Source: Gordionus sp. m RMFG-2023 (taxonomy: Eukaryota; Nematomorpha; Gordioida; Chordodea; Parachordodidae). From it: a DNA stretch of 64,000 nucleotides. Under the pieces are notes generated by a model. The model made no database searches and was not told the DNA's origin. It worked only from the letters and a program-made list of their open reading frames with translations. Made by a program: the position numbers and the translations under genes. Position 1 is the first letter of the stretch. Each line of letters opens with the position of its first letter. The DNA is taken from NCBI RefSeq assembly GCF_954871325.1, contig NC_088776.1, positions 44,534,569-44,598,568 on the forward strand, written 5' to 3'. Below, one piece after another: positions 24,965 through 36,939 of the stretch.

Positions 24965-25842
24965 ATAACAGAAACATCATTTTTTTTAAATTTATTTTAC
25001 TATATTTAGCATTTACCATTAAATATTTATCATTATAATAATAATAAATACAATACAATTTAAAAAACAATATTTTTGTTATTTTAAATTTTATAAGATT
25101 ATCTTTATATCTTCCAAAATAGATGTTAAAATTAAAAGATCGATTTTTTATGCCTAACTTTGACAGTGCATTATCATGTACTTGGCATTGGAATTTAATT
25201 GTTTTAAAGAAAACTAGTTTTCCTAAACAATTCCTAAGTTTGGAATTTAAATGATCTGGTTCATTCATTTATTCATTATCTGAATACCTAATTTTATTAA
25301 ACAAATCAGATGTAGTTTTCTATTTTACCATGATTGAAAGTATAATAATGTTGATTTTTAGGATTGTGGGTAATAAATATTACTATATAATAATAATTAA
25401 ATGAGCTAGAATAATTTAGATATAATTAAACCTTTAATTTTGTCAAATAACCAAATATTTCAATCTATTTTTTTGTAAAATTTTATTTAAACTGTTGATT
25501 TATCCTCAGCAAAAAGGTTAATTAAATCATATTTATCATAATTTAAAAACTACACTATCAGAAGGAGAGAGAGTTTTTAAAATGTTAATAGGACATACTA
25601 AACAATTGGCACCCATTTGGGAAATAACAGAAGCTAAAATTAAAAATAATAAAACCACCATTATTTTAGTAGTCGAAAAATGAAATTTAAAATTTAGTTA
25701 ACAGTTTTATTTGAGAATATTCATAATAGTATTCGTTTTATAAAAGGAATGATTTTCTTTCCAACTCAGATAATGACTAGTTAAATTTTATACAGTTTGC
25801 AAATATTGAATTTTTGATTACTTGACTTTTCATCTGACAGAC
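24965..25842. repeat. Dispersed repeat R1, copy 2
   Basis: This is the counterpart of the repeat at 238-2600, in intron 1 of the beta-subunit gene. Here it is continuous across the point where copy 1 is interrupted. Its right end is cut by the element starting at 25843. A minus-strand open frame of 102 codons (24960-25268) contains KLRNCLGKLVFFKTIKF and then VHDNALSKLGIKNRSFN. Part of this wording is also readable in copy 1, so the family may once have encoded a protein that I do not recognise. Confidence 0.55.
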
Positions 25843-26794
25843 CAGGGTTGCCAGGTCAAATTTTTCAAATTACAGGAGAAATTTGGTAAATTTTTTTATT
25901 TTGCATTAGAAATGTCAAAATTGCTGGAGAAATAGTAAACGCCCCCCCCCCCTGCTTTTAAACCATTTCTTTAGGAGTATTCTGAAGAATTATAAAAAAT
26001 ATAAAGTATAACAATTACCTTAAACAAGATTAATATCAATTGGTGTTTTAATTATTTATCAAATTACAAAATCCATCAATTGTTGGTTTTTATTCCAAGG
26101 TCATAATATTTATACATTAGTAAATAGAATTATTAAAACTAAATTTTGATTGCTTCTAAAATCGTTTTTCATTTAAAAAACCATTAATTATGACAACATT
26201 TAAACAATTGAAAATGACATTTTCAACAAAAATATTGTCAATTTTTAGCTGTAAAGATCAATAAACTACATAATTTTGTGAATCTAAAGATTCTTCTGAT
26301 TGCAATTGTATATTAACCCATATAGATTTCCTAAATGTAAAACATGGCTAAATATGTTTCTGCCAATTCATTTGCAAAAAATTCTTTCATATTATTTGGT
26401 CAGCTAATATATTTTTCATTTAAGAATATCTTAGTGGTTCTATTTTAAAATTCTATCAATGGCGGGAGTGATAATCATCTTATAGGGATCATATTAACTC
26501 ACACCATTCCAATCATATATGGTGCATATGATATTTGTTGAAACATGAATTAATTAATATTTTTTCTTCATAATTCGAAAAAAATTTAGGAGATGGTTAT
26601 TATGATGTTATGATTGATTAAAACATATAAAGAAGAATTGATAAACTGGACATGTTAAAATGCTTAAAATTTAAAATTGTGGGATTTTGTAGATTTTTTA
26701 TTGCAGGAGTTTTATGAGAGAGGGGTGTCTGTGCATAAACTAAAAAATTGCGGGAATCTCCCACTGATGGGGGGGGGGGAGCCTGGCAGCCCTA
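25843..26794. mobile_element. Non-autonomous element with CAGGGTTGCCAGG ends
   Basis: The left terminus is CAGGGTTGCCAGG. The right terminus, read backward, is TAGGGCTGCCAGGC. Each is followed inward by poly-C or poly-G tracts (25944-25953, 26770-26779). It interrupts R1 copy 2 in intron 1. The terminal sequence has a hAT flavour. No exact target duplication was found and the interior is non-coding. Confidence 0.6.
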
Positions 26795-26946
26795 CTCGTG
26801 ACTTATCAGTAGGTATATATATTTTTTTCAGTAATTTCCTGACTGTTTTTACCAACATTGAAATATTAAATTTTGCCAACCCTATTAATATTTATATACA
26901 TTTGAAAATATTATGATTTTCCTTATTCATTTTATATCCTTATCTT

Positions 26947-27362
26947 TAGGGCTGTGCCGATCCACATATTATTCATCGATCCGCGATATTGCTTCAAACC
27001 CAATCCGATACCGATATTTATACTGTTTTTTACCACCCCCTTTTGAACCAAATGTAAATTAAGAAGTCAATATTTTTTATGCAAAAAATCGAATTATGCA
27101 TTTAATTTAATTTTTTATTTCTACAATTAAGACTAATTAAAAAAAATATATTTAATAATATATCCATTTTATGTTGGTATGAATTTAAAATTGTAATATT
27201 TAATATATAAAATTAAAATATATTAGATTTTTATAATAAATATGAGAGCCTCTAGATTTTCTGGCAATAAGCTTCTACGATATGGACTATCTATATCCCC
27301 TGCCGTACTGAAGGCAGACTCAGATGATACCACAGATAACGCATTTTGCAAAATTATCTTTG
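26947..27362 (-). pseudogene. hAT terminus and transposase C-terminal fragment, minus strand
   Basis: Bases 26947-26963 (TAGGGCTGTGCCGATCC) form a hAT-type terminus. On the minus strand, 27352-27241 reads NALSVVSSESAFSTAGDIDS followed by PYRRSLLPENLEALI. This is the hAT dimerisation signature (SSESAFSTAG...R..L.PE..EALI). It is open over this stretch, but the catalytic part upstream (beyond about 27370) is missing or unrecognisable. It lies in intron 1 of the beta-subunit gene, antisense to it. Confidence 0.7.
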
Positions 27363-28518
27363 TCTTTTGTAAAATATTTTCATAATTCAGATACCATATT
27401 TAAAAATTATTTTTATATAAAATATAAATAATAAAATTGGCGTTATTATTTAAAAAGATTTAAAATAAATAAAACGTTGGGTGTTCCTTTCTATTTTTAT
27501 AAAAAAATTTTTTAAAATACTATAAATCTATTTAAAAAAAGAAATAAAATTTAGAGAGTGTTGTGCATTTGCATTGTTTAAAAAAAATTATTTAGAAAAT
27601 ATTGTAATAATGTTAAATAAATTTACATAACATAAAACAATTAAAAAAAAGTTAGAAATTATCTTTTGAAAGAAAATTTTTTTTGAATATGAAAGTTTTA
27701 ATCAAATTATAACCAAAATTCCAAATCGTTTTTATATTAAATCTTTTATGATTTTTATGCCTAAAAAAAATGATGAAAAATTTTTATTATAAAAAAATCT
27801 TCAATTCACAGTGTAGTGCCGATGGAAAATATTTCCATATTTTTTAATATATATTTGGGCAAAATATTTTTATTTTTTTCTTCTAACTCTAGTTTCTTGT
27901 AAGCGCAGGTCTAAATTTAAATTATATGGTTGAATTCTTTTTCAAAGAGATTCAAGTGAATATTTGAATTAGATCTAATATTTGTTATAGATACTCTGAT
28001 ACTTTAAACAATAGCTGAATTTTTACCCACCACTAATTGATACTACAATAGTATATTATTTTATATACTACAACACATATTAAAGTAAAACAAATCAAAA
28101 TATATTATTGATTTAAAATTTTTATTTGATTTAACATTTTTCTTTAAGTGCTACAATTCTTAGCAAAATGTAAGAATTAATAAAATATGGTTGGTGATGA
28201 AATTGCACTTCGTGCAATTTATGGCATGGTAATGAATGAATGAATTTATATAACAGAAGGAGTTTTAAAATAAATGATTAAATAAGAATAAAAAATAATA
28301 ATTAAATATAATTTAGAGTTTATTTCTCATAATGGCATAATTTATAAATGGTAACTATTTTTATTAGAGTTGCACTGATACTTATACATACTTTCAATTA
28401 TAAATATACCAGTAGCTAATATTTGAAATTGATAATTAACCCTCATATTTTATTAAATATAATATTTAAAATACTAATTTTTAGAAATAATGCAAAATTT
28501 TGACAAATACGCTACTTC

Positions 28519-28881
28519 GAGGTCAGCAATGGTGGGTTTTTAGCCCGTCGTCCATGCTCACCCATACTTTGAACGGGTATGGTTTGGTTTTTCAAAATAT
28601 TTTCATTATTGGCGAGGACGAGCGGGTTAATAAATTTTTTAAAGTAATAGGCGGGCGTGGGCGGGTTAATTTTTAATATTTTTCTTCAGGCGAAATGAAC
28701 AGAATAGACTTCAAATTATTAAAATAAAAATATTTAAACATTAGACAGGCGGGTCGGTTAGATAAAATTTATATATAAAGAGCGGGCGGTGAAATTTTAA
28801 AAAAAAATTACACATGGGCGGACGGGTTGAAAATATTTTCAAAGGCGGGCTTATTAGCTAATATCCGCCTATTGCAAACCT
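28519..28881. mobile_element. 363-bp hAT-type MITE rich in GGCGGG
   Basis: It starts GAGGTCAGCAATGG. The reverse complement of its end starts AGGTTTGCAATAGGCGG. Direct repeats CTACTTC flank it (28512-28518 and 28882-28888). The interior holds several GGCGGG(C/T) words, which stand out in this AT-rich region. Non-coding. Confidence 0.6.
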
Positions 28882-28889
28882 CTACTTCA

Positions 28890-30815
28890 TCTCATCGAGT
28901 TGGAGGTTCTTGGCCTCATGTTCCAATTTCGAAACATGAAAAGTAATTATTTTAAGACAATGAATATGAAAACAAAAACTGCTTATGATATCCAAATAAA
29001 AGAATTGAATAATATCGAAACAATATTAATAAAAATTAAATTCAAAAATATTTGATGTTCCTGTTTTTACTCATTTTTTTTAACAAGATGGACTTAATAC
29101 AAATAGGAATTTTTATTGAAAATTATAATAAAATATAACACCTAATAAACATGTAAAAAGGACCAGTCATCAAGAAGCAAAAATTAAATTAAATATTAAA
29201 TAGAAAATATTTCATATCAAAAGAAGTTAATTCGATATCGTAACTACAGACCAAAATGAGTTAAAGAAAAGAATAGGATTAAATTTTAAAAAATTAATAT
29301 TGTTATAATTTGTTAAAAATTTATATCATTAACGAATCGAATAATTATTAATATTCGATAGGAATAATATTTGGAAATTAGAAATCTAAATTCCAAACAT
29401 TATTCAAATAATAAAATATTCAACTATTTATAAAATCGAAACACAAAGCTCAGTCAATTCATGCCGAATTTTAATTTTTTTACCGTGTTTTCTTAATTAT
29501 CTCCCTAAATTTATAGAGTTAATAAAATTATCAAAAAATTGAGCGTATAAAAACTCAGGCTAAGGCAATACCAGAACGGTCTAGCGTTCAAATCGAACGC
29601 ACAATGTTAAAGCCAAAAATATAGGGTTGCAAAATTTTTCCAAAAATTTGGTTATTTTTAAAAGGTTTGCACATAAAAATTTTTTTTCCTGCTTACTAGT
29701 TGTAATAATTTCTATATTTTTAATTTAATAGGTATATAATATAATATATATTTAAAACTACCCTGCATAATTTATGACTATGATGTCTATATTTATAGTT
29801 TTAATGATTTTTTATGACTAACGCTTAATTTCTCACTATAGAACACTAAGGCATGACCAATTTTATTAGCTTCAGTAAAAAATATAATCATTGAAGATGA
29901 TAATTTGAACTTTTATTCCTAATTTCTATATACTTTTATCTCAGATGTGGCTTGATGAGTTAATAGGTTATCACCAAACTTAAATGAACTTTTAAAATCA
30001 GAATTTTTGTTTTTTTAATGATATTTAAATATGATTTAACCTTGACTAGTTTTTTTGCTAGTTTTATTTGTATTTTTCAGCAAATATTGATTTCTCAAAA
30101 TCGATTTATTGACATTTTTTATAGAAAATTTTAAACCATTATCTTTTTTCTTGTGAATAAAAAAAGGTTCTCAACATCTTTTAAAATACTGGAAGCTGTT
30201 TTTTAAAGTAATCTTTACGGGCACACCATTAAAAATACTTAATTTTAATACGATTTCAATTTGTAATATCAATTGATTTTATTATAGGTTGAGATAAGTA
30301 CCACTTAATTATGGTATCATATTGAAACTAAGTAGATTCACTTATAAAGCTATTTCAATGAAGCACCACAAAATGCTAGAACATTATTTTAAATATTGCC
30401 AATAAAATTTTGTTTTATTGCAGCTTATAACAGGATGTTTATGACTTTTAATTTTGATTTTCTTTTATAAATAAATTGCAATTTTAAATTAAAAACGGCT
30501 AAGATTCTATTTTCTATGTATATGTTTGATTAAAAGTAATAAAATAATGAAGTTCTGATAAAAAAAATCCAAACCTTGACAATTGTAATGCCTCGAATAG
30601 AATATAGAATATTATTAAAAAAATATTTTTTACAAGTTAACATGAATGAGCACATTCCGTCACAACTTTCCATGAAATTTTATTTATTGGTGGCTGGTAA
30701 AACAATGACTGCTAGGTCTTTTCTTGATGACTTTAAGAAGAAATAATATTTTATTAGTCAATCGATAAAAATGTTAATTAAATATAATATTATCTGTTTT
30801 TTTATATATCTATAG
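28890..30815. other. Intron 1, distal part
   Basis: AT-rich with no supported element. One small open frame at 30651-30749 starts MNEHIPSQLSMKFYLLVAGK and ends DDFKKK before a stop. It lies 70 bases upstream of exon 2, reads more like protein than its surroundings, and is unexplained. Confidence 0.35.
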
Positions 30816-30956
30816 CTAAGATAACAGGAGCTTACATAATCTTTTACTCGTTTCTGGCTGGGTTTTTTGCAATCATGATGTACATCTTTCTAAGGACTCT
30901 AAATTTATACAAACCCAGATACACACTTTCCGGTAGTATTATAGGAACCAATCCAG
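30816..30956 (+). CDS. Na+/K+-ATPase beta subunit, exon 2 (transmembrane)
   Basis: This encodes residues 42-88 plus the first base of Gly89. It starts AKITGAYIIFYSFLAGFF, the single signal-anchor helix (about residues 44-67) of a type II membrane protein. The first ectodomain residues follow (RTLNLYKPRYTLSG). The tyrosines and small residues of this helix match the beta-subunit pattern (ITGxYxIFYxxLAGxF) that packs against M7 of the alpha subunit. The acceptor is ATCTATAG and the donor is CCAG|GTTATA. The phase agrees on both sides. Confidence 0.93.
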
Positions 30957-31321
30957 GTTATATCAATATTTTTTTAAAAAAATCAATTTATATATCGATG
31001 ATAAACACCATTTTTTTTTAAAGAAGACTATCATTTTACTTTTTTTTTATCAATCGATACTTAATTTCTTCATTTACCTTATTGGCGATGATTTCAGGGG
31101 GATTCTAACTCCATCCTGTTATTGAAAAAAATTTACAATATTTTATTCAAATGTAATAGAATTATAATTAAAATTTAACGATAATATTTGACTATTTAGT
31201 AAAAATAAAATAATAACATAAATCGTCGGTTGAATATTATAATGTTCTATATCAAAAATTTTTTAGGAGAGTTTAAAAAAAAATATTTCTTGTATTTTAA
31301 AATACTAGATAACACTATAAA

Positions 31322-31543
31322 ATGCAAATAAAGGATTTCGAAATTATTTTAATATTTTTATTGTTGATTTTTTTAATAATTGATTTATATCGAAAAATAT
31401 GCAGTTTGAAGAAATGTGGATATAGAAAATACAATACTCAGCCGACGATGTATTATGTTGGTACTTATATATTTTTTTTACTTACCGCATTTAGTGATGC
31501 CGTCGGCTTGATCATATGTCTTATAAATAATTGTCATTTTTAA
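31322..31543 (+). other. Small open frame in intron 2 (73 codons, unproven)
   Basis: The product would start MQIKDFEIILIFLLLIFLII and have two hydrophobic stretches (about residues 7-23 and 46-66). The second half (TYIFFLLTAFSDAVGLIICL) is less AT-driven than the first. It is on the same strand as the host gene. It could be a retained small membrane protein, an unused alternative exon, or chance in T-rich DNA. I cannot assign a function. Confidence 0.2.
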
Positions 31544-31765
31544 TTTTATAAATGGTCTTTCTAATAAATTTATCAATTTGCAAACCAGTCGCCAAGCCGA
31601 AACAATGGCATACAATCACCAAATCTATAATCTTTTTCTTACTATGCTAATATTTCTTTTTTTTCAGAATTTTTGTCCCATAGAATATTGTTAAATTGTA
31701 AAAAAATCATTATATCTCTAAAGATGCGTATAAAACTTTTTTTAATAAACATAAATGTTCAATAG

Positions 31766-31876
31766 GTTTGGGTTATAGACCTCACGTGGATGTCGAAAAA
31801 AATTTGATATATTTCAATCCCATGAAGCCCTCTACCTACGCTCCCTATGTAGATGACTTGAACAAATATCTTTTAA
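31766..31876 (+). CDS. Na+/K+-ATPase beta subunit, exon 3
   Basis: This encodes residues 89-125 plus one base. It starts GLGYRPHVDVEKNLIYF and continues to YVDDLNKYLL, the proximal ectodomain. The GLxxRP and the Y..Y(V/L)..LN.(F/Y)L patterns are typical of beta subunits. The acceptor is TTCAATAG. For phase, the donor must be TTAA|GTTTGT at 31877. A stronger-looking GTAATA four bases later would break the frame of exon 4, so the weaker donor is chosen. The true junction needs transcript evidence. Confidence 0.85.
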
Positions 31877-33845
31877 GTTTGTAATATTTTTATAAAATAA
31901 TGGAAAATGTCCCCAATTATTTATTAAAATATTTTTTTTCTTTATTCAATCGATAAACGTTAATATTCTTATATTTAATTCATCATAATGTTTGAGTCAG
32001 CGATTCTAATTTCTAAAAAAAGAAGTAATTACCAATATTGGTAAATAAATATATAAATAAAATTATATTTATTTTATTTTTGATTACCTTTATGATGGTC
32101 TTCTAAATTATATATTTATATACTTAAACTACTATTTAAAATGAGAAAATCATGTTTAAAATTAATTGGATCTGATCTAAAGGATTGTTTTTTAATATAT
32201 AAAAAAATGCTTTAAAAAGATATACAATTTTTATTCCCATTTCGGATGAATTCTTTTTTTAATCTCGATATTGCTTAATTAGTTCGATTTTTTTTGGTTT
32301 GAGTCAATTATTTTGTCGTAACAGTAAAATTTATGGTATGAATGGTAGCCATTTTTAGCTTACCGATATTTTTTAATTATTGGATAAAAACTTTTCTTTC
32401 ATTCAGGGGGAAAAATAATCAAACAATATATTTTTATTATTTATGACTTCATATAAAACTTCTTTCCATTCATATGTTACTTCAAACCTATGGAAATAAA
32501 TAATCGAAATTTACCACCCCCCCCCCCCTTTATTTTCACCTTTAATCTAAGTTTTGAATTTAAGTTCTAACCTTATAAATTAACTTATTTTAAATTTTAA
32601 ACCCATTATTTTGCTTATATTTATTTTTAAATCAACTTAGAAACTATAGAATTCCATTCCACATTAACTCTAAATTACCATTATTTTACCATCAAATCCT
32701 TATTCGAAAAATATTAAATCAACTCCCTCAAGCTAATTTTTAATAATGAAAATAAAAAGGATTTATTTTTTTATTATAAATTTTGTCTTTATTTTTCAAT
32801 TCTTAACAAATTTACGAAAAAATACTTTTAGCCTTAAACCTAATTGGAATTGAATTATTTATAATTGATAATTTTTTCGATATTTAAAAATATATTATTT
32901 TGCTTTCGGTAATTTAAACAGAATGGATTATTGTATTTTTTTTTCCGACACCCTCAAAAAATTTATATTATTATATTATAAATAGACAGTATCGGAGACC
33001 ATACAGAAGTAGAAATTTAAGTCCACACTGGATTTAAGCAAATAAACCTATTTTTAAAACCAGCCCAGATTTTTTTAAATATTTATTTTTTGGACCCAGG
33101 CCTGCTCCCGGATTAAAAACAGGCATTTTTAATTTTAATCGAGCAGCAGATAAATGTTAAACGATTAAAATTATATGATTTTTTCAGCCGATTATTTGTA
33201 ATTTAAATTTATTTCTAAAAAATCGGCCCAGCCTGTCCATGGTTTTTTTAAAAAAAAATTAAGTTCGTCTCAGGTCCTTGTAGTTTTATTTATTTAATTA
33301 GTGCTCCTATTTCACTTTTATCCATTTCTATTATTATAATCATGATTAAGTAGAGGACACCCATGTAAAAAAATATATGAATTTATAAAACTAACTCCTT
33401 TCTTTTTTAAAAAAAAGTAATTATCAATTTTTGAGCCCTCTTATTAATTTTTAAAGCATATCATCGCCTTAGAACTAGATTCTTCCATAACCACCCTATT
33501 ATCAAAAAGGACTTTTTTAAAATATAAATCAATCGTTTATTATTATATTATACTATTCTATTTGCATAAAAAAATCCGAAATATTTTAAAATAAATTAAA
33601 TTAGTGCCAATACAAGGTTATACCATCATATTGAAAATATAACTTAATGTTTAAAAGTGCTCTCCTGCATAAAAAAGTTGATATGGAATAATCTAATTCT
33701 CAGGTGATGATATCTAAATATGAAATGATTTGCCGTATCTTCTGACTTCATTAGAATACCCATCTCGTTATTATTTTTTATTATCAACCTATTTACTAAT
33801 TTAATTCGTGTAACTTAAATTCACTTTGAATTACAAAACTTATAG
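31877..33845. other. Intron 3 with a decayed GGCCC-type MITE
   Basis: AT-rich. A poly-C run lies at about 32516-32528. Bases 32980-33290 carry CCAGCCCAGA, GGACCCAGGCCTGC and ATCGGCCCAGCCTG separated by poly-T. This is the degenerate pattern of the GGCCC-type MITEs seen at 44536 and 63141. No exon was found. Confidence 0.4.
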
Positions 33846-34024
33846 CTTACGAAACCAGCGATCAATCAGAAGGGGAAGGATTCTTGAATTGCGATGAACA
33901 GAAAAAATCTAACGATCAACAGGTATGCCGAGTCGACATCAAAAAAGTGTCATCCAAATGCGACAAGTCCACAAATTTCGGTTATACAGAGGGTTCACCC
34001 TGTGTACTTTTAAAGCTTAATAAG
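33846..34024 (+). CDS. Na+/K+-ATPase beta subunit, exon 4
   Basis: This encodes residues 126-185 and carries four of the six ectodomain cysteines: C141, C153, C164 and C178. They would form the first two of the three conserved disulphides. It ends GSPCVLLKLNK, matching the family signature YGxxxGxPCVxIKLNK. The first loop (C141-C153) is shorter than in vertebrate beta1. The acceptor is AACTTATAG and the donor is AATAAG|GTTTTT. The next intron is 8.8 kb and holds a repeat array, a LINE and an LTR element. Confidence 0.92.
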
Positions 34025-34199
34025 GTTTTTTTGAAAATAAATAAAGCTATAAATATAGTTTGGTTAATTTTCTTTATTGTTCTGTAACATTATGTATAAT
34101 AATGGATATATAATAATATAAGGCCATAACATTATTCAACCTCAAAAATTATTATTTAAGATATAAAAATTAAAAGGGGCATGTAAAGCTGTAAACTCA

Positions 34200-36370
34200 T
34201 TCTCACTCAACCATAATTTCTTTTTAATTAGCAACAAAATGTTGGTCAATTAATTATTAATTATTTTAATTCGTTTGGTAGTTAAAAGCAAAAAGTTAAC
34301 TAAATAAGAATAAGAAAAAATTGCCATCATACCAGAATGGAAAATATAGATACTAAATATCTGACTTGCACTAATATCTAGTGCCTGATTAGTACTTAAT
34401 CCTCAATTTTGCCAACCAAAACTAATAATAAACCGAGTTATAAACAGAAACCTATGATGTTATACTTTTAGCGTGGAATGAGCTAAGCTTTTGGAAACAC
34501 TCATTCTGAAACTTATACCAAACCAGTAAGTAGTGCTTAATTAGTTTCATTGCTTTAATTCGTTTAATAGGTGGTTTAAGTGGAAAAAAGGTTTAAAAAT
34601 TAGAAATCCGAAAATTATAGAGGTTTATAATATCTGGTTTGCGCTAATATATATGACTAATTCTTAAATCAGTTTGGCCAACCATAATAGTATTATAAGC
34701 AAAATGGAAATATGTTAAGCTTTAAGCATGAAGTCTACCAAACTTCTGGAAGCATTAATACTAAAAATTATATAAATAATTATTGCCTATTCATTTTAGT
34801 AGGGTTAACAAGTCGGTCAATTGCTGGAAGAGTATTTACTCTAAAAACTTGGAAGAATAAAAATTTAAATAATTGCTTGAAAATTAAAAAAATGATATAA
34901 ATACATGCTATCACAATGTTATTTATTTATTTGATCTCCAATATCTGGTGGATCATCTTACTAGTAGTGAATTTAATGAAGTATGTGATATAGTACAAGA
35001 ATTAGGCATTTTGTAGGTGGTGATGATCATAATATTTCAAGTGATATCATAAAGCAAATGTGGAAAGCTGTAAAACTTCTAAAACAAATAATCAGATTCC
35101 GGCTTCAAGTTAGTTGAAGACATTTGCTCACCATGCCCATTAAAAGAACTGGCATTTTACTGACATTTCCCATTTTGCTTCTTATTTAGAAAAAAATCGG
35201 TTAATATTTTTATTAAAATAGAAATAGCTTGAAGATTTAGACAACGATAAAATTGATTTAAAAATAATAAAGAAAATGATAATATTGAATATGAATCAGA
35301 ACAAACAGAAATCGCTTGAAGATTTACGATAAAATTGATTTAAAAATATTTAAGAAAATGATAATATTGAATATGAATCAGAACAAGACTCAGCCATGGA
35401 GAGCGGAACACTAGTTATTACATTATAAAATTAATATTATAGATTCTTTTTACTATTTTATACAAAATAGAGTTAATATTGTCATACAAAACATCTATAT
35501 TTAACACAATTAGAGTGGTCAAATATCTGTCAATTGACTACACAACCCTGAATTTTAATACTTCAAGCCAATTAGTAAATAGTTTATAGAAAAGACATTA
35601 TTGGCAATATAAGAAAAAATGACTAAGATTTACATCATACCAAAATTATAGAAGTACTGAATATTTAGGTTGCCTTAATAATTAATTTTTAATTAGCACT
35701 TATTAATTCATAGATCCAAATTATAGGCGAAGCCTACCAAACTTCTAAAAATACTAAAACTTATGTCAATAATTTGCGTGTTTATTACATTTTAGTGATT
35801 CAACACATAATCTGATTGGCAAAATAAGAAAAAAGACCAAGTTTGGCATCATGCTTAAATTATACTAGTAGTGAATATTTAAGTTGCGCCAATATTTAAT
35901 GCCTAATATTTATTAATTCATCAATCAGTTTTGCCAGTCACTAAATAGAACCTAATTGTAAGCGAATAAAAATTACAATGTCACGCCTTTAACCACCTCT
36001 TAATATCGGATTTTGAATTGATTGGAAAAATCGAAAATATTAAGGTCTCCTTTTCCCCAATTCCAAATATTTTTGAATCTTAAAATTTTACTAACTTTAT
36101 AAATATTGTTTGTTCTTCTGTTCATATAATAAATATATAAAATAGTTAAAATCTCATTATATTTTGAATCGAGTTATATTTTCTCAAGCCTATCATGAAG
36201 CTTGCCAAAAATTTTTAAGCTTTAATTATTAAGCTTGAGCTAATATGTAATGGTAATTAGAGTATACATTTTAGTTTCGTACTTCAATTCGTTTGATAGA
36301 CAATAGATTAAAAAAGAAAATTTCCAAAGTTGGCAGAACGAAAAATAGAGAAGCACTAAATGCAGTTATA
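34200..36370. repeat. Degenerate tandem array in intron 4
   Basis: Units of roughly 220-300 bp recur with heavy divergence. Landmarks are TTTAATTCGTTTGRTAG (34262, 34555, 36283), GGCATCATACCAAAATTATA-like words (34323, 35630, 35852) and GCRCYAATATYTARTGCCT-like words (34364, 35895). Interrupted at about 34910-35460. The GCCAATATTTAATGCCTAAT block resembles ACCAATATTTAGTGCCTTAA in the arms of the 12.9-19.3 kb palindrome, suggesting a shared origin. Confidence 0.5.
34910..35460 (+). mobile_element. Unidentified insertion with an 85-bp tandem duplication
   Basis: This stretch breaks the intron 4 array and has a more coding-like composition. It includes short protein-like runs (TSSEFNEVCDIVQELGIL, LVEDICSPCPLKEL) interrupted by stops. 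Bases 35222-35308 and 35309-35387 are near-identical tandem copies containing AATATTGAATATGAATCAGA. It is probably a decayed transposon gene; the family is unknown. Confidence 0.35.
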
Positions 36371-36939
36371 AATTGATATATTCTTAATCTGAAATAGGCC
36401 TAGAGCAAATTATTTGTTTGTACATGAATAACGAGAAAAAATAATGATGTAAAATTTATTATTCAATTTGAATTATTCATACTATTTGAAATTGTAAATA
36501 TTCTTATATTTTATTTTTGGAAGTCAAAATAAAAAGTTAATAAATTTTCCTAATGGATTTTATATTACTTCCTCTTTTTTTATCTTCATAAGTTTTTTTA
36601 GAAGCCCATTCACAAATTTTTGGGCAGACTGCAGTTTCCTCTGCGCGTAAAAGGCAAATCTTATTTAAACCCCTGCAGAAGAATAAGCCGGTAGAAACAA
36701 GCCTGTACCCAATTAAATAAAGTTTTGTTTATGGAGGGGGTAGTGGCTATCTTAATTTTATATCCACTTGGTAATATGATATATAGGAATTAAATAAAGT
36801 ATTTACCACATGTATGGGGAAGAAAAGTGGCGCCTTAGGGATGATTTGAGGGGTTTGGTAATTTATATACCTGTGTTTTAGTTTTAGCAGCTATTTAATG
36901 GAATTTTTGTTATTGTTCAGCATTATGAACTGCTTTACG

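Noticed and set aside
29570-29640. tRNA-like or SINE-like segment (GCGTTCAAATCGAACGC)
   Set aside because: The arm pairs, but its loop does not match a T-loop in register, and no cloverleaf or A-box could be laid out.
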